NCBI GenBank assembly: GCA_903851455.1
Contig: CAINOM010000734.1
Coordinates: forward strand, 1-14,179
Direction of reading: 5' to 3'
Length of the DNA: 14,179 nucleotides
Source of the DNA: an uncultured Bacteroidota bacterium
GTDB taxonomy: Bacteria; Bacteroidota; Bacteroidia; Chitinophagales; Chitinophagaceae
The first letter of the stretch is position 1. The number at the start of each line of letters is the position of its first letter. The translations under genes and the position numbers were made by a program. The notes under the pieces were generated by a model. It saw only the letters and a program-made list of their open reading frames with translations. It was not told where the DNA came from and ran no database searches. Shown here in pieces: positions 13,338-14,179 of the stretch.

Positions 13338-14147
13338 ATGAAAAAAAGGATCGTTGAAAAGCATCCGCTGGCCATACGTTGGTTTCACTGGATCAATTTC
13401 CCGGTGCTCACCATTATGATATGGAGCGGGCTGCTTATTTATTGGGCCAATGATGTGTACAAACTTGGCTGGAATGATAAAACACTCCTCCGGTTTTTCC
13501 CGCAGTCTTTCTACGACGCGTTACACATACCGTTCCACCTGTCTACCGGCATGGCGTTCCATTTTTTCTTCATGTGGTTCTTCTTTCTCAATGGGCTGCT
13601 TTATGTATTGTATACGATCGTCTCGGGCGAATGGCGATACCTGCTGCCCAATAGGCATTCCTTTAAAGAAGCATGGCTCGTATTGCTTCATGATCTCCAT
13701 ATACGCAAATCACTTCCTCCGCAAGACAAGTATAATGCCGCTCAACGCATAGCTTATTCGTCGATCGTGGTGATGGGCATGGGGTCAGTCCTCACCGGCC
13801 TCGCTATTTATAAACCCATACAATTTCAATGGCTATGCAATTTGTGCGGCGGCTATGAAGCGGCCCGCATCGAACATTTCATCCTTACACTGGGCTATGC
13901 GCTTTTCTTTATCGTGCATGTAGGGCAGGTGATACTGGCTGGATGGAATAATTTCCAGGCCATGGTCACCGGCTTTGAAGTGGAAAAATATGAAACCCTT
14001 GCGCCTGAACCAGACTCCGCCCCCTCAGCCGAAACACAACCCGCTCCTGTTCAGGAACCACTGATTACCCCCGCTGCTGAAACACTACCCAGTGCAGTCA
14101 ACGATCCCGGGCAACAATCTGAAACAAATGAAACCTCTGCCATATGA
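13338..14147 (+). CDS. Cytochrome b561/b6-type membrane protein with acidic C-terminal tail
   Basis: 269-residue inner-membrane cytochrome b of the prokaryotic b561-like group. About four transmembrane helices are visible (roughly 18-36, 68-95, 136-157, 178-203). Candidate heme-ligating histidines are His17 in IRWFHW, His75 in GMAFHFFF, and His180 and His194 in the last helix pair. Such subunits pass quinol electrons to a partner redox enzyme. Residues about 220-269 form a polar tail rich in Pro, Glu, Ala and Gln, unusual for this family. The ATG at 13338 is preferred to the in-frame TTG two codons upstream. Its TGA overlaps the next ATG (ATGA), so the downstream gene is its likely partner. 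A 72-base gap separates it from ldcA. TAACTTTA (13303-13310) with TTTTTG (13284-13289) could be its promoter, but the spacing is short. Confidence 0.85.
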   Translation: MKKRIVEKHPLAIRWFHWINFPVLTIMIWSGLLIYWANDVYKLGWNDKTLLRFFPQSFYDALHIPFHLSTGMAFHFFFMWFFFLNGLLYVLYTIVSGEWRYLLPNRHSFKEAWLVLLHDLHIRKSLPPQDKYNAAQRIAYSSIVVMGMGSVLTGLAIYKPIQFQWLCNLCGGYEAARIEHFILTLGYALFFIVHVGQVILAGWNNFQAMVTGFEVEKYETLAPEPDSAPSAETQPAPVQEPLITPAAETLPSAVNDPGQQSETNETSAI

Positions 14148-14179
14148 GCAACAAACCGACTAACGAAAATACCGGTAAG
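14144..14179 (+). CDS. Start of a gene cut off by the window edge
   Basis: The ATG at 14144-14146 overlaps the TGA of the cytochrome b gene (ATGA), the usual sign of translational coupling. Only twelve codons are visible (MSNKPTNENTGK), a polar N-terminus with no signal visible yet. From family knowledge, small membrane cytochromes b of this kind are often paired with a molybdopterin-dependent oxidoreductase, which is what I would expect here; nothing in the twelve residues proves it. Confidence 0.55.
   Translation, partial: MSNKPTNENTGK

Overview
The window looks like chromosomal DNA of a member of the Bacteroidota, probably Chitinophagaceae or a relative. The reasons are: paralogues of the gliding/type IX secretion protein GldN; a DoxX/MauE-like membrane protein next to folP; a FucP-type sugar carrier followed by a ROK kinase; few Shine-Dalgarno-like sites; a TAnnTTTG-type promoter element; and an intergenic CCCCTTTAGGGG-type inverted repeat. 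The genus is inferred. I see no rRNA, tRNA, CRISPR array, insertion sequence or phage gene.

Layout. 1-388 is the 3' end of a probable outer-membrane beta-barrel gene. 421-2175 is a secreted M14-family zinc carboxypeptidase. It converges with folP (dihydropteroate synthase, minus strand, 2321-3157) across a large inverted repeat (2156-2340) that supplies the last codons and stop codon of both genes. A divergent intergenic region (3158-3339) separates folP from a DoxX/MauE-like membrane protein with a thioredoxin-like C-terminus (3340-4503). A lone DppB/OppB-type ABC permease follows (4568-5632). Next come two adjacent GldN-like genes (5777-6409 and 6418-7590); the second carries two GldN-like domains in tandem. 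A cupin-like gene (7639-8034) and a CvfB-type S1 RNA-binding protein (8114-8947) follow.

From 8998 to 13265 five genes are packed with overlaps or gaps of 10 bases or less and almost certainly form one transcript: FucP-type sugar transporter, ROK sugar kinase, TadA tRNA adenosine deaminase, a small Rieske [2Fe-2S] protein and an S66 LD-carboxypeptidase. The window ends with a diheme-type cytochrome b (13338-14147) whose stop overlaps the start of a further gene cut off by the edge.

How the genes may work together: the transporter and ROK kinase form a plausible uptake-and-phosphorylation pair, and the LD-carboxypeptidase in the same unit raises the possibility of cell-wall sugar and peptide salvage. 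The least ordinary locus is the GldN pair: three GldN-like domains in two secreted proteins, with no gldK, gldL or gldM alongside.
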